NCBI RefSeq assembly: GCF_902459685.1
Contig: NZ_CABPSF010000009.1
Span: 62,001 to 126,000 of the forward strand
Direction: 5' to 3'
Length of the DNA stretch: 64,000 nt
Origin: Pandoraea iniqua
GTDB taxonomy: Bacteria; Pseudomonadota; Gammaproteobacteria; Burkholderiales; Burkholderiaceae
Under the pieces are notes generated by a model. The model saw only the letters and a program-made list of their open reading frames with translations. It made no database searches and was not told the DNA's origin. This document shows positions 55,474 through 64,000 of this stretch, piece after piece. Numbering within the stretch: the stretch's first letter is position 1; each line of letters begins with the position of its first letter. The position numbers and the translations under genes were made by a program.

Positions 55474-56343
55474 ATGCTTGATGCGCAAGATAGCGCACGG
55501 GTGAGCACCCCGCGACACAAAACATGGCTGCGTCGGACAGTGCTCGGCGGTATGTTCGCCATCGCCATCGCGGGCCTCAGCGCCCCCGCATTTGCCGCCG
55601 GTCAGTCGACCGCCGACGCGATCGCGCAATATCGCGAGATGCTTGCCGACGGTAATCCGGCCGAACTGATCGAGATGCGCGGCGAAGAGCTCTGGAAAAC
55701 GCCGCGCGGCCCGAACAATGTCTCGCTCGCGCAATGCGATCTCGGCCTCGGCGCCGGTGTCGTGAAAGACGCCTACGCGCAATTGCCCCGCTATTTCCCC
55801 GATGCCAAACGTGTGCTCGACGCCGAGTCGCGCATCGTCGAGTGCATGGTGAATCTGCAAGGCTTCAAGCGGGCCGACGTCATCAAGCAGCCGTTCTCGA
55901 AGGAAGGGCAGGACCCGACCGATCTCGAATCGCTGACCGCCTATGTGGCGGGCCAGTCGCGCGGCGCCGTCATCCATGTGCCGCAGGCGCACAAGGAAGA
56001 GAAGGATGCCTACGCGCGCGGCCAGAAGATTTTCTATTACCGTGCCGGCCCGTACGATTTCTCGTGCGCGTCGTGCCACGGGTCGGACGATAAGCGCATC
56101 CGCTTGCAGGATCTGCCGAATCTGACCAAGCCCGCCGCCGCCCGTCAGGCGTTTGCGACGTGGCCGGGCTACCGTGTCTCGCAAGGCGCACTGCGCACGA
56201 TTCAGTGGCGCATGTACGACTGCTTCCGTCAGCAGCGCATGCCGGAGCTGAACTACGGCTCGCAGGCGTCGATCGATCTGATTACTTTCCTCGGTGTGAT
56301 GGCCAACGGCGGCAAGATGGACGCCCCCGGCCTGAAGCGCTGA
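55474..56343 (+). CDS. soxA: SoxA cytochrome c subunit of SoxAX
   Basis: 289 aa, periplasmic. It catalyses coupling of thiosulfate to the SoxY cysteine with SoxX. There is a single CASCH heme motif at C197-H201; the N-terminal region keeps only two cysteines (AQCDLGL and VECMVNL), so this is a monoheme SoxA, unlike the diheme type. The active-site heme cysteine ligand lies in MYDCFRQQRMPELNYGS. A signal peptide spans about residues 20-42. ATG 55474 has GAGGAGAG upstream; the ORF could begin earlier without homology. Confidence 0.94.
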   Translation: MLDAQDSARVSTPRHKTWLRRTVLGGMFAIAIAGLSAPAFAAGQSTADAIAQYREMLADGNPAELIEMRGEELWKTPRGPNNVSLAQCDLGLGAGVVKDAYAQLPRYFPDAKRVLDAESRIVECMVNLQGFKRADVIKQPFSKEGQDPTDLESLTAYVAGQSRGAVIHVPQAHKEEKDAYARGQKIFYYRAGPYDFSCASCHGSDDKRIRLQDLPNLTKPAAARQAFATWPGYRVSQGALRTIQWRMYDCFRQQRMPELNYGSQASIDLITFLGVMANGGKMDAPGLKR

Positions 56344-56362
56344 CCGATCACGAGGCACACCC

Positions 56363-57010
56363 ATGAAATCATTCGCATTGCGCACGGCGACCGCCGTGCT
56401 GGGCGCGGCCGGGGCACTCGTCATCGGCGCGGCATTCGCCCAAGAGGGCGCGAAGCTCGTGACCGGCACGGCCGATGCCGCAGTCGTGCAGGAGCTGCGC
56501 GACTCGTTCCGTCCGTCGGGCATCGCACAACTCGACCGTATCGATCAGAGCGAATTGCAGAAGCTGTGCACGCAATACGCGACGAAGCCGATGCCGGCCA
56601 AGATTGCCGAGCGTTTGCAGAAGGCCGAGCTGGCCGCCGTCAAGGCACCGGCTGACGGCAAGTATCTGGGCGACTGGAAAGAGGGCGAGAAGGTGGCCCA
56701 GAACGGTCGCGGCATGCAGTTCACCGACAAGGCCGACACGGTCAACGGCGGCAACTGCTACGCCTGTCACCAGTTGACCAAGACCGAGATCTCGTTCGGC
56801 AACATCGGTCCGTCGTTGTACAACTACGGCAAGCTGCGCGGCGATTCGCCCGAAGTCGTGAAGTACACGTGGGCCAAGGTCTATGACTCGCACAGCTACA
56901 TGGCGTGCTCGAACATGCCGCGTTTCGGCGCTGCGGGCATTCTGACCGAACAGCAGTTGAAAGACGTGATGGCGCTGTTGCTCGACCCGGCCTCGCCGGT
57001 CAATCAGTAA
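56363..57010 (+). CDS. soxX: SoxX cytochrome c subunit of SoxAX
   Basis: 215 aa monoheme cytochrome with a signal peptide (ending FAQ near 27). The heme motif is CYACH at 132-136 in NGGNCYACHQLTKTEISFGNIGPSLYNYGKLR; a Met ligand lies in ACSNMPRFG. An N-terminal extension of about 90 residues is longer than in the shortest SoxX proteins. Lies 20 bases after soxA. Confidence 0.93.
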   Translation: MKSFALRTATAVLGAAGALVIGAAFAQEGAKLVTGTADAAVVQELRDSFRPSGIAQLDRIDQSELQKLCTQYATKPMPAKIAERLQKAELAAVKAPADGKYLGDWKEGEKVAQNGRGMQFTDKADTVNGGNCYACHQLTKTEISFGNIGPSLYNYGKLRGDSPEVVKYTWAKVYDSHSYMACSNMPRFGAAGILTEQQLKDVMALLLDPASPVNQ

Positions 57011-57079
57011 GTCGTCTGCCGTACCGGCCGGTTGCCTGCGTGAAGACGACAGGTGACCGGCGGGCTTCCGGAGTTCCTC

Positions 57080-57610
57080 ATGACATCCCTGTTTCGTTCG
57101 ATTCGTACCGCCAGCGATAACGCCGCGCGGCGGGCGGCGCTCGCCATGTTGGGTGCTGCGATCATGGCCTTCGGCATGCCCGCACACGCCGTCGATGTGG
57201 GCGACACGGTCACGCTGCCGTCGCTCGTGACGTTCGACGGCAAGACGCTGCCGGCCGAGTCGTTCAAGGGCCGCACGGTGATCGTCGAGTACTGGGCGTC
57301 GTGGTGCCCGTTCTGTGCGCAGCAGAATCCGCATCTTCAGAAGCTGTACGAGGCTACGCGCGGCAAGCCGATCCAGATCGTCACGCTGTCGATCGACAAG
57401 AAGCCGTCGGACGCGATCGACTATCTCAAGGCGCATCGCTACACGTTCCCGGCCGGCATGGATAACGAGACGTGGCAGGCGGCGCTCGGCAAGCGGCGCG
57501 GGCTGCCGGAGCTTTACGTGATCGGGCGCGACGGCAAAGTGCTGCGCAAGGAAGTCGGCGAGATGTTCGGCGAGGATGTGGCGGCGCTGGCGGATTACGC
57601 AGGCAAGTGA
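57080..57610 (+). CDS. soxW: Periplasmic thioredoxin-like protein (SoxW/TlpA type)
   Basis: 176 aa. The signal peptide ends PAHA near residue 37. The thioredoxin motif is C76-P-F-C79 in VEYWASWCPFCAQQNPHLQKLYEATRGKPIQIVTLSIDKKPSDAIDYL. SoxW-type thioredoxins keep the SoxY cysteine reduced or regenerate it; some TlpA-like proteins instead serve cytochrome c maturation. Location between soxX and soxB favours SoxW. ATG 57080 is preceded by GGAG. Confidence 0.87.
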   Translation: MTSLFRSIRTASDNAARRAALAMLGAAIMAFGMPAHAVDVGDTVTLPSLVTFDGKTLPAESFKGRTVIVEYWASWCPFCAQQNPHLQKLYEATRGKPIQIVTLSIDKKPSDAIDYLKAHRYTFPAGMDNETWQAALGKRRGLPELYVIGRDGKVLRKEVGEMFGEDVAALADYAGK

Positions 57611-57687
57611 GGCCGGCGCGAGGCGCTGGCGGTTACCGACAAATGACATAACAAGCGTGCCATCAGAGGCGCGTGCCGGGAGACGAA

Positions 57688-59397
57688 ATGGATCGACGCG
57701 AGTTCATGCAGGTATTGGCGGTGGCAGCGGCCGGCGGGATGGCACTGTCGCATCACGAGACGGCGGCGGCCAAGGCGGCAGCGACGTTTTACGACCTGCC
57801 GAAATTCGGCAACGTGCACTTTCTGCACTTCACCGACTGCCATGCGCAGTTGCTGCCGATCTACTTCCGTGAGCCGAGCGTCAATCTGGGCATCGGCGCG
57901 CAGGCCAACCGTCCGCCGCATCTGGTCGGTGACGCGTTCCTGAAAGCCTACGGGCTGCGTCCGGGCACCCCCGACGCTTACGCGTTCACCTATCTCGATT
58001 TCGCTGCGGCGTCGCGCACGTACGGCAAGGTCGGCGGTTTCGCGCATCTGGCCACGCTGGTCAAGCGCATGAAGGCGTCGCGCCCGGGCGCGTTGCTGCT
58101 CGACGGCGGCGACACGTGGCAAGGCTCCGGCACGGCCATGTGGACCAAGGGGCAGGACATGGTCGACGCCACGCTCGCGTTGGGCGTCGACGTGATGACG
58201 GCGCACTGGGAGTTCACTTACGGGGCCGAGCGGGTGAAGTCGGTGGTCGAGGAGCAGCTCAAGGGCAAGATCGATTTTGTCGCCCAGAACGTGCAGACCA
58301 ACGACTTCGGCGATCCGGTCTTTGCGCCATATACGATGAAGTCGATGAACGGCGTGCCGGTGGCGATCATCGGGCAGGCGTTCCCGTACACCCCGATTGC
58401 CAACCCGCGCTATCTGGTGCCCGACTGGACCTTCGGCATTCAGGAAGAGCGTTTGCAGGCGATGGTCGACGAGGTGCGCGGCAAGGGGGCGCAGGTCGTG
58501 GTGGTGCTCTCGCACAACGGCATGGACGTCGACCTGAAGCTGGCGTCGCGTGTGCGCGGCATCGACGCGATTCTGGGCGGGCACACCCATGACGGCGTGC
58601 CCAAGCCGGTGGTCGTGGAGAATGCGGGCGGCAAAACGCTCGTGACCAACGCGGGCTCGAACGGCAAGTTCCTCGCGGTGCTCGACTTCGACGTCAAGGG
58701 TGGCAAGCCGGTCGACTTCCGCTACAAGCTGTTGCCGATCTTTGCGAACCTGTTGCCGGCCGACGCGCCGATGCAGGCGCTGATCGAGCGTGTGCGCGCG
58801 CCGTTCGCCGCGAAACTGACCGAACCGCTCGCCGTGACGGAAGGCGTGTTGTACCGGCGCGGCAATTTCAACGGCACCTTCGACCAGTTGCTGCTGGACG
58901 CCGTCATGGCGGAGAAGGATGCCGAAATCGGCTTCTCGCCGGGCTTCCGTTGGGGCACGTCGCTCTTGCCGGGGCAGGCGATCACGATGGAGCAGCTGCT
59001 CGATCAGACGGCCATTACCTATCCGTATACGACGCTCACGCCGATGACCGGCGAGACGATCAAGACGGTACTCGAAGACGTGGCCGATAACCTGTTCAAC
59101 CCGGATCCGTACTACCAGCAGGGCGGCGACATGGTGCGGGTGGGCGGCATGGACTACACGATCGATCCGATGGCACCGATGGGCCAGCGCATCACGGACA
59201 TGCGCCTGAACGGCAAGCCGATCGATGCGGGCAAGACGTACAAGGTGGCCGGCTGGGCGCCGGTGGCCGAAGGCGCTCAGGGCGAGCCGGTGTGGGACGT
59301 GGTGGCGCGCTACCTGCGGGCGCAGAAGACCATCGTGGCAAAAGCGCCGAAAGTGCCGGTGATCAAGGGCATGAAGGGGAATCAGGGCGCGGCCTGA
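57688..59397 (+). CDS. soxB: SoxB sulfate thiohydrolase
   Basis: 569 aa dimanganese enzyme of the 5'-nucleotidase family that hydrolyses the SoxY-bound sulfonate to release sulfate. Tat-like N-terminus MDRREFMQVLAVAAAG. The metal-site segments are NVHFLHFTDCHAQLLPIYFREP, LLLDGGDTWQGSGTAMWTKGQDMV, TAHWEFTYGAERV, LSHNGMD and GGHTHDGVPKP. CGGGAGACG lies before ATG 57688; a GTG 15 bases earlier is less likely. Last gene of the sox cluster. Confidence 0.95.
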   Translation: MDRREFMQVLAVAAAGGMALSHHETAAAKAAATFYDLPKFGNVHFLHFTDCHAQLLPIYFREPSVNLGIGAQANRPPHLVGDAFLKAYGLRPGTPDAYAFTYLDFAAASRTYGKVGGFAHLATLVKRMKASRPGALLLDGGDTWQGSGTAMWTKGQDMVDATLALGVDVMTAHWEFTYGAERVKSVVEEQLKGKIDFVAQNVQTNDFGDPVFAPYTMKSMNGVPVAIIGQAFPYTPIANPRYLVPDWTFGIQEERLQAMVDEVRGKGAQVVVVLSHNGMDVDLKLASRVRGIDAILGGHTHDGVPKPVVVENAGGKTLVTNAGSNGKFLAVLDFDVKGGKPVDFRYKLLPIFANLLPADAPMQALIERVRAPFAAKLTEPLAVTEGVLYRRGNFNGTFDQLLLDAVMAEKDAEIGFSPGFRWGTSLLPGQAITMEQLLDQTAITYPYTTLTPMTGETIKTVLEDVADNLFNPDPYYQQGGDMVRVGGMDYTIDPMAPMGQRITDMRLNGKPIDAGKTYKVAGWAPVAEGAQGEPVWDVVARYLRAQKTIVAKAPKVPVIKGMKGNQGAA

Positions 59398-59499
59398 CGC
59401 CTTTTTGCTTTTTGCCACAAGGGTTTGCGGCTAATCCCGAGCAAATTTGTCGGGCGCTGGCCGGGCTGAAAAAAACCCGCTATGATCATTTCTTCACGT

Positions 59500-59575
<76 letters not shown>

Positions 59576-59764
59576 TCCGGTACGCATCGGCCTCGATGCG
59601 GCCAACTTCCTTCCGTTCGGGACAGCGCGGCAAACAGGCGGACCACCGGCCCATGGCGTTTGGCGGCCCCTGCTGAGTTCCAGTCGGCTATCATTCGACA
59701 GCGACTTCCCCGCGATCTCTCCCCGATACCTAGTGCAGAAGTACGCACTCAAGATCTTCAGCGC

Positions 59765-60937
59765 ATGACATATACGATCGCCTTTATCTATTTGGCATTT
59801 ATCTCTGCATTTGATCAGGATGTCAAAAAATCGTCCTTCAAATACAAATTAAATATCGTATTGCTATTCCTGTTGATGGCACTCGTTGCAGGATTGCGCT
59901 TCAGAATGGCCCCCGATACGGTCTGGTATATGACTTGGTTCGAGAATGAGGTGCCACCTCTCGAATCGATGGGGCTTGATAACATTTTTCACGCCAGATA
60001 CGAACCGCTCTGGAATATTCTCGCTTCGACGTGTAAGAGCATCGGCGGGTATTTCTTCTTCCAGTTCACGGTATCCAGTCTGCTGGCCTACGTCATTATC
60101 TATTTCTTCAAAAATGCGACGAAGATGGTGTTTCTCGGCGTCGCATTTTATATTGCGGCCTGCTACCTGTACTTCAGTATGGAGATTCTGAGAGAGTCTC
60201 TGGCGATTTCGCTGTTTCTGATTTCCGTCATATTCCTGTCGCGGGAAAAATACTTCAAGATGACGGTGTCGATGCTGTGTGCAATCGGGTTTCACAAGTT
60301 TGCCATTTTCGCGATCCTGCTTTTGCTGTTGTCCACGCGCAGAATCGCTTTCAAGATGAAGCTGCTGATCGCCCTGATGATCGCTGTTCTGCTGACGCTG
60401 ACCGGGGATCCGATCAATTATGCAGAACCGATCATTTCGACGTTCTCCACGGCCGATCTCTCTTTCTACAAGCTGGATGTCAATCTGACGCTGGCCGGAT
60501 ATGCCTACAATATTCTGAGATTTCTGCCGGTACTGTTCATTCTTTACGTTTACCGGAACAGAGAAATTCCGAATCTGTTGATTTCGCGCCGCATTCTTTA
60601 TAGTGGCTGTCTGGTGTATGCGTTGTTGATTTTCATTCGGATTACGGCAACGCCCTATGTCGACCGTATCGCGAATTACTTCGTGTTCTTTCCGCTCGTG
60701 CTTTTCGCATGCACGGTGCCGGACTACATCGGAAGGTTTCTGGGCTTGAGGAAGGCTGCGATCCTCAGTCCGCTGGTGCTGGTGGTCGTGGTGCTGTTCA
60801 ACACGCTCCCCTTGCTCAGCCCCAACCCGACAAACGATATCCCCACGTACAAGCGCTACTTCCCGTACTACACCTTCATCTCGGGCGCGGTCGATCCGGA
60901 CCGGGAGGAAATTTCGAGACTGGAAGCGAAGGAATGA
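59765..60937 (+). CDS. EpsG/Wzy-like polysaccharide polymerase
   Basis: 390 aa, very hydrophobic with around ten transmembrane segments and the EpsG-family pattern (MTYTIAFIYLAFISAF, GLRFRMAPDTVWYMTWFENEVPPLE, FFQFTVSSLLAYVIIYFF, FHKFAIFAILLLLLSTRR). Such proteins polymerise repeat units of O-antigen or exopolysaccharide. DNA is clearly AT-richer than the genes before the tRNA, a sign of transfer. The start at ATG 59765 has no clear ribosome site; the ORF could run earlier but overlaps the tRNA. Followed by nucleotide-sugar genes, which fits. Confidence 0.78.
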   Translation: MTYTIAFIYLAFISAFDQDVKKSSFKYKLNIVLLFLLMALVAGLRFRMAPDTVWYMTWFENEVPPLESMGLDNIFHARYEPLWNILASTCKSIGGYFFFQFTVSSLLAYVIIYFFKNATKMVFLGVAFYIAACYLYFSMEILRESLAISLFLISVIFLSREKYFKMTVSMLCAIGFHKFAIFAILLLLLSTRRIAFKMKLLIALMIAVLLTLTGDPINYAEPIISTFSTADLSFYKLDVNLTLAGYAYNILRFLPVLFILYVYRNREIPNLLISRRILYSGCLVYALLIFIRITATPYVDRIANYFVFFPLVLFACTVPDYIGRFLGLRKAAILSPLVLVVVVLFNTLPLLSPNPTNDIPTYKRYFPYYTFISGAVDPDREEISRLEAKE

Positions 60938-61144
60938 CGCAGGTGCCGCCGAGGTACCCGGGGCGCCGGCCGAGCGGAAAGTGAGCAGGGCTCAGCACGG
61001 ACGTTATCGAGTTAGGTAGAATGCAAGATTCGAATGATCGCGGGTGCATGCACAGGCGACACCGGCGTTCCAGCACGGTGGGTCATGGCGAAGAGCGCTT
61101 TCCGACGCGCGCCTGAGGCCTGGTTCAGACTCATGGATACTTTT

Positions 61145-62152
61145 ATGTTCAACAAGAAGACTCTTCTCATCAGCGGTGGTACCGGATCATTCGGGAATGC
61201 CGTATTGCGTCGCTTTATCGATTCGGACATCGGGGAAATCAGAATCCTGAGCCGGGACGAAAAGAAGCAAGACGACATGAGAAAGAAATACAACAATCCC
61301 AAGCTGAAGTTCTACATCGGCGACGTTCGGGATTATCAGTCCGTCATGAGTGCGGTCCGAGGCGTTGATTTCATCTTCCATGCAGCCGCACTGAAGCAAG
61401 TGCCGTCGTGCGAATTTCACCCGCTCGAGGCCGTCAAGACCAATGTGCTGGGGACCGAGAACGTGCTTGAGGCAGCCGTTTCGTGCGGCGTCAAACGTGT
61501 GGTTTGCCTGAGCACGGATAAGGCCGTCTACCCGATCAATGCGATGGGTATCTCCAAAGCCATGATGGAAAAGGTCATGGTGGCCAAGTCGCGCAACAGC
61601 AATTCGACGGTCATTTGCGCCACCCGCTATGGCAACGTCATGGCGTCGCGCGGGTCGGTGATCCCGCTGTTCATCGATCAGATGCAGGCCGGCAAGCCGA
61701 TTACCGCGACCGATCTGAACATGACCCGATTCATGATGACGTTGGATGACGCCGTGGATCTGGTGCTGTACGCGTTCGAGAATGGCAACCCGGGCGAGAT
61801 CTTCGTGCAGAAGTCGCCGGCGGCAACCATCGATACGCTGGCGAAGGCGCTGAGCTCGTTGATGAAGTTGCCGGACTATCCGATCAACGTCATCGGTACG
61901 CGTCACGGCGAGAAGCTCTACGAAGTGCTGTTGAGCCGTGAAGAGATGGTGATGGCTCAGGATTCCGGCGATTACTATCGTGTGCCGCCCGATCTTCGCG
62001 ACCTGAACTACGGCAAGTTCATCGACCAAGGGGAAACGAAGATCTCCGAGGCGACGGACTACAACTCGCACAACACGACGCGGCTCGATGTGGAAGGGAT
62101 GAAGCAACTGCTGCTGAAGTTGCCGCTGATTCAGTCGATCATTCCGCGATAA
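61145..62152 (+). CDS. fnlA: UDP-GlcNAc 4,6-dehydratase/5-epimerase (FnlA/WbjB/CapE)
   Basis: 335 aa extended short-chain dehydrogenase, first enzyme of UDP-L-FucNAc synthesis. TLLISGGTGSFGNAVLRRF is the NAD-binding motif; IFHAAALKQVPSCEFHPLEAVKTNVLGTENV, VCLSTDKAVYPINAMGISKAMMEKV with the MxxxK active site, and ICATRYGNVMASRGSVIPLFIDQMQAG are FnlA-like. I chose ATG 61145 because the family begins MFxxKTLLI; ATG 61133 would add four residues. A weak TAGAAT near 61017 may be the promoter -10. Confidence 0.93.
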   Translation: MFNKKTLLISGGTGSFGNAVLRRFIDSDIGEIRILSRDEKKQDDMRKKYNNPKLKFYIGDVRDYQSVMSAVRGVDFIFHAAALKQVPSCEFHPLEAVKTNVLGTENVLEAAVSCGVKRVVCLSTDKAVYPINAMGISKAMMEKVMVAKSRNSNSTVICATRYGNVMASRGSVIPLFIDQMQAGKPITATDLNMTRFMMTLDDAVDLVLYAFENGNPGEIFVQKSPAATIDTLAKALSSLMKLPDYPINVIGTRHGEKLYEVLLSREEMVMAQDSGDYYRVPPDLRDLNYGKFIDQGETKISEATDYNSHNTTRLDVEGMKQLLLKLPLIQSIIPR

Positions 62153-62249
62153 CGCTCGTCGCCATGCGACGTGCGGGCGGCTCGCATCACCAACGAACAG
62201 TACCCGAGCACCCGCCGGCAATGACGGCAGGTGCTCCAACGAACGGATT

Positions 62250-63377
62250 ATGAAAGTACTTGTCACCGGGTCAAATGGATTCATCGGGCGCAACCTGCTC
62301 CTGAAGCTGTCCGAGTTCAAGGATGTGGAGGTTGTGAGCTTCGACACCCGGCGTGGGGTCGATGAACTCCCCGGCATGCTCGATGGCGTCGAATTCGTCT
62401 TCCATCTGGCCGGCATCAATCGATCGCAGGCACCGGAAGACTTCGAGCGGGGCAATCGCGATCTGACACAAACGCTGTGCGATGCCGTCGGTGCCATCGC
62501 CGCGTCGACCGGCCGGAAAATCCCCGTTGTTTTCACTTCGTCGACACAAGCGGGTCGAGACACCCCCTACGGTCGCACCAAGCTTGACGCGGAGCAGGCC
62601 GTGCAAGCGGTCTCGCAACGTCACGGGATTCCCACCTTCGTATTCCGTTTGCCGAACGTGTTCGGCAAGTGGTGCCGCCCGAACTACAACTCGGCGGTGG
62701 CCACGTTCTGCCACAACATCGCCCGAGATCTGCCGATCGAAATCCACGACCCGGCGGCGAAGTTGACGCTGGTCTACGTGGACGATGTCCTTCAGCGCTT
62801 CACGGACATCTTGTTCGGTGCCGACGCGGCGCCTGACGCGTCGGGCTTCGAAGCGGTGATGCCGACCTACACGACGACGGTCGGCGACGTGGCACGATCG
62901 ATTCAGGCGTTCCGTGACGGCCGCAACACCTTGATGACGGAACGTGTCGGCACCGGTCTGGAGCGGGCGCTTTATGCGACGTTCGTCAGCTATTTGCCGG
63001 CGAGCGGCTTCGTGTACAGCGTGCCGCGTCACGAAGATCCCCGCGGCGTGTTTGTCGAGATGCTCAAGACGCCGGACTGCGGCCAGTTTTCGTATTTCAC
63101 GGCGCACCCGGGCGTGACGCGCGGCGGGCACTACCACCACACGAAGACCGAGAAGTTTCTCGTCATGAAAGGGCAGGCCAGCTTCCGGTTCCGCCACATG
63201 CACACGGGAGAAACGCTGGAATTCGTCACGAATGGCGAGAAGGCGGAGATCGTCGAGACGGTTCCCGGCTGGACGCATGACGTTACGAACATCGGTGACG
63301 GCGAATTGATCGTCATGCTTTGGGCAAACGAAGTATTCGATCGCGCTAAGCCCGATACTTATTCGAGCATTCTGTAA
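62250..63377 (+). CDS. fnlB: Bifunctional SDR-cupin enzyme (FnlB/WbjC/CapF)
   Basis: 375 aa. Residues 1-about 255 are a reductase domain (KVLVTGSNGFIGRNLLLKL; FTSSTQAGRDTPYGRTKLDAEQ); residues about 260-375 are a cupin (VYSVPRHEDPRGVFVEMLKTPDCGQFSYFTAHPGVTRGGHYHHTKTEKFLVMKGQASFRFRH) with metal-binding histidines. CapF epimerises and reduces the sugar nucleotide to UDP-6-deoxy-L-talNAc. Second step in the pathway, 97 bases after fnlA. Confidence 0.93.
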   Translation: MKVLVTGSNGFIGRNLLLKLSEFKDVEVVSFDTRRGVDELPGMLDGVEFVFHLAGINRSQAPEDFERGNRDLTQTLCDAVGAIAASTGRKIPVVFTSSTQAGRDTPYGRTKLDAEQAVQAVSQRHGIPTFVFRLPNVFGKWCRPNYNSAVATFCHNIARDLPIEIHDPAAKLTLVYVDDVLQRFTDILFGADAAPDASGFEAVMPTYTTTVGDVARSIQAFRDGRNTLMTERVGTGLERALYATFVSYLPASGFVYSVPRHEDPRGVFVEMLKTPDCGQFSYFTAHPGVTRGGHYHHTKTEKFLVMKGQASFRFRHMHTGETLEFVTNGEKAEIVETVPGWTHDVTNIGDGELIVMLWANEVFDRAKPDTYSSIL

Positions 63378-63383
63378 GGCAAT

Positions 63384-64000
63384 GATGAAGAAGCTAAAGA
63401 TCATGACGGTGGTCGGCACCCGGCCGGAGATCATCCGTCTGTCGCGCGTGCTGGCAGCACTCGACGCCCACTGCGACCACGTATTGGTCCATACGGGGCA
63501 GAACTACGATTACGAACTGAATCAGGTCTTCTTCGAAGATCTCGATGTCCGCCGGCCCGATCACTTTTTGAATAGTGCCGCCGGCAGCCGTAGTGCTGCG
63601 CAAACGATCGGCAACTTGATCATTGAAGTGGATCGCGTGTTGGCAGAGGTCATGCCGGACGCCATTCTCGTGTTGGGCGATACCAATAGCTGCCTGTCGG
63701 TGATTCCGGCGAAGCGCCGTCAGATCCCCATTTTCCACATGGAAGCCGGCAACCGCTGCTTCGACCTGCGCGTGCCGGAAGAGACCAATCGCCGCATCGT
63801 CGACCATACGTCCGACATCAATCTGACGTACAGCGATATCGCGCGCGAATACCTTCTCAGGGAAGGACTGCCGCCGGATCAGGTGATCAAGACCGGCAGC
63901 CCGATGTACGAGGTTCTGCATCACTATCTGCCGGCCATCGAGTCGTCGGACGTTTTGCAGCGACTGGCGCTCACGCCCGAGCGTTACTTCGTCGTCAGCG
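63384..64000 (+). CDS. fnlC: UDP-N-acetyl-hexosamine 2-epimerase (FnlC/WbjD/CapG), cut by window end
   Basis: The visible 205 codons are a nonhydrolysing 2-epimerase of the WecB family: LKIMTVVGTRPEIIRLSRVLAALDAHCDHVLVHTGQNYDYELNQVFFEDL, VLGDTNSCLSVIPAKRRQIPIFHMEAGNRCFDLRVPEETNRRIVDHTSD. It makes UDP-L-FucNAc in the third step of this pathway. AAGG is 5 bases before ATG 63384; ATG 63381 is also possible. The C-terminal half, with the rest of the locus, lies beyond 64000. Confidence 0.92.

Noticed and set aside
57595-59418. 607-aa open frame opposite soxB
   Set aside because: Antisense shadow of a well-supported SoxB.
59447-59486. TTGTCG and TATGAT as a promoter for the tRNA
   Set aside because: The two boxes are 28 bases apart, too far for a sigma-70 promoter; only the -10 is plausible.

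Overview
The window is GC-rich, densely packed chromosomal DNA from a betaproteobacterium, most likely Burkholderiaceae and probably Pandoraea or a close relative. This rests on the conserved rsmI-yraN-diaA-BON lipoprotein block, hemE next to priA, a gcvTHP operon behind a tandem glycine riboswitch, and a full sox cluster. Genus-level assignment is inference from gene content; no database search was possible. I see no transposase, integrase, CRISPR array or prophage.

Layout. 1-12.8 kb: the end of a metallophosphoesterase gene, a tiny secreted-peptide gene with its own near-consensus promoter, rep helicase, a zinc-ribbon membrane protein, then a glycine and serine block (tandem glycine riboswitch, gcvT, gcvH, gcvP, sdaA) and an AGCS amino-acid:sodium symporter. 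12.9-30.3 kb, all on the minus strand: an amino-acid binding protein, putP, putA with a GTTGCA inverted repeat upstream (probable PutA operator), two tandem PilV/shufflon-type proteins with different C-terminal tips, sorAB sulfite dehydrogenase, priA and hemE. The gap between priA and hemE carries two perfect DnaA-box 9-mers.

30.5-46.6 kb: a PheC-like periplasmic cyclohexadienyl dehydratase, several enzymes (esterase, CoA-binding protein, hydroxypyruvate isomerase, dienelactone hydrolase fusion, ArsC-like reductase, exonuclease, metallo-beta-lactamase-fold hydrolase), rlpA, a three-gene ABC importer, a RelE-type toxin-antitoxin pair, and the rsmI/yraN/diaA/BON block. A 758-bp gap at 32.9-33.7 kb has a strong terminator and two further hairpins but no gene, and may encode a small RNA.

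46.6-59.4 kb is the sulfur-oxidation region: a flavocytochrome c sulfide dehydrogenase pair, an unrelated orphan TpsB/FhaC-type transporter, an ArsR-family regulator with a perfect palindrome in front of it, then soxC, soxD, a small cytochrome c, soxY, soxZ, soxA, soxX, a thioredoxin-like gene and soxB. With SorAB at 24-26 kb, the genes suffice in principle for periplasmic oxidation of sulfide, thiosulfate and sulfite to sulfate with electrons passed to c-type cytochromes.

59.5-64 kb: a tRNA-Ala(CGC) gene followed immediately by a visibly AT-richer EpsG/Wzy-like polymerase gene and the UDP-L-FucNAc pathway (FnlA, FnlB, FnlC, the last cut by the window edge). This looks like the start of an O-antigen or exopolysaccharide locus, possibly an island anchored at the tRNA.
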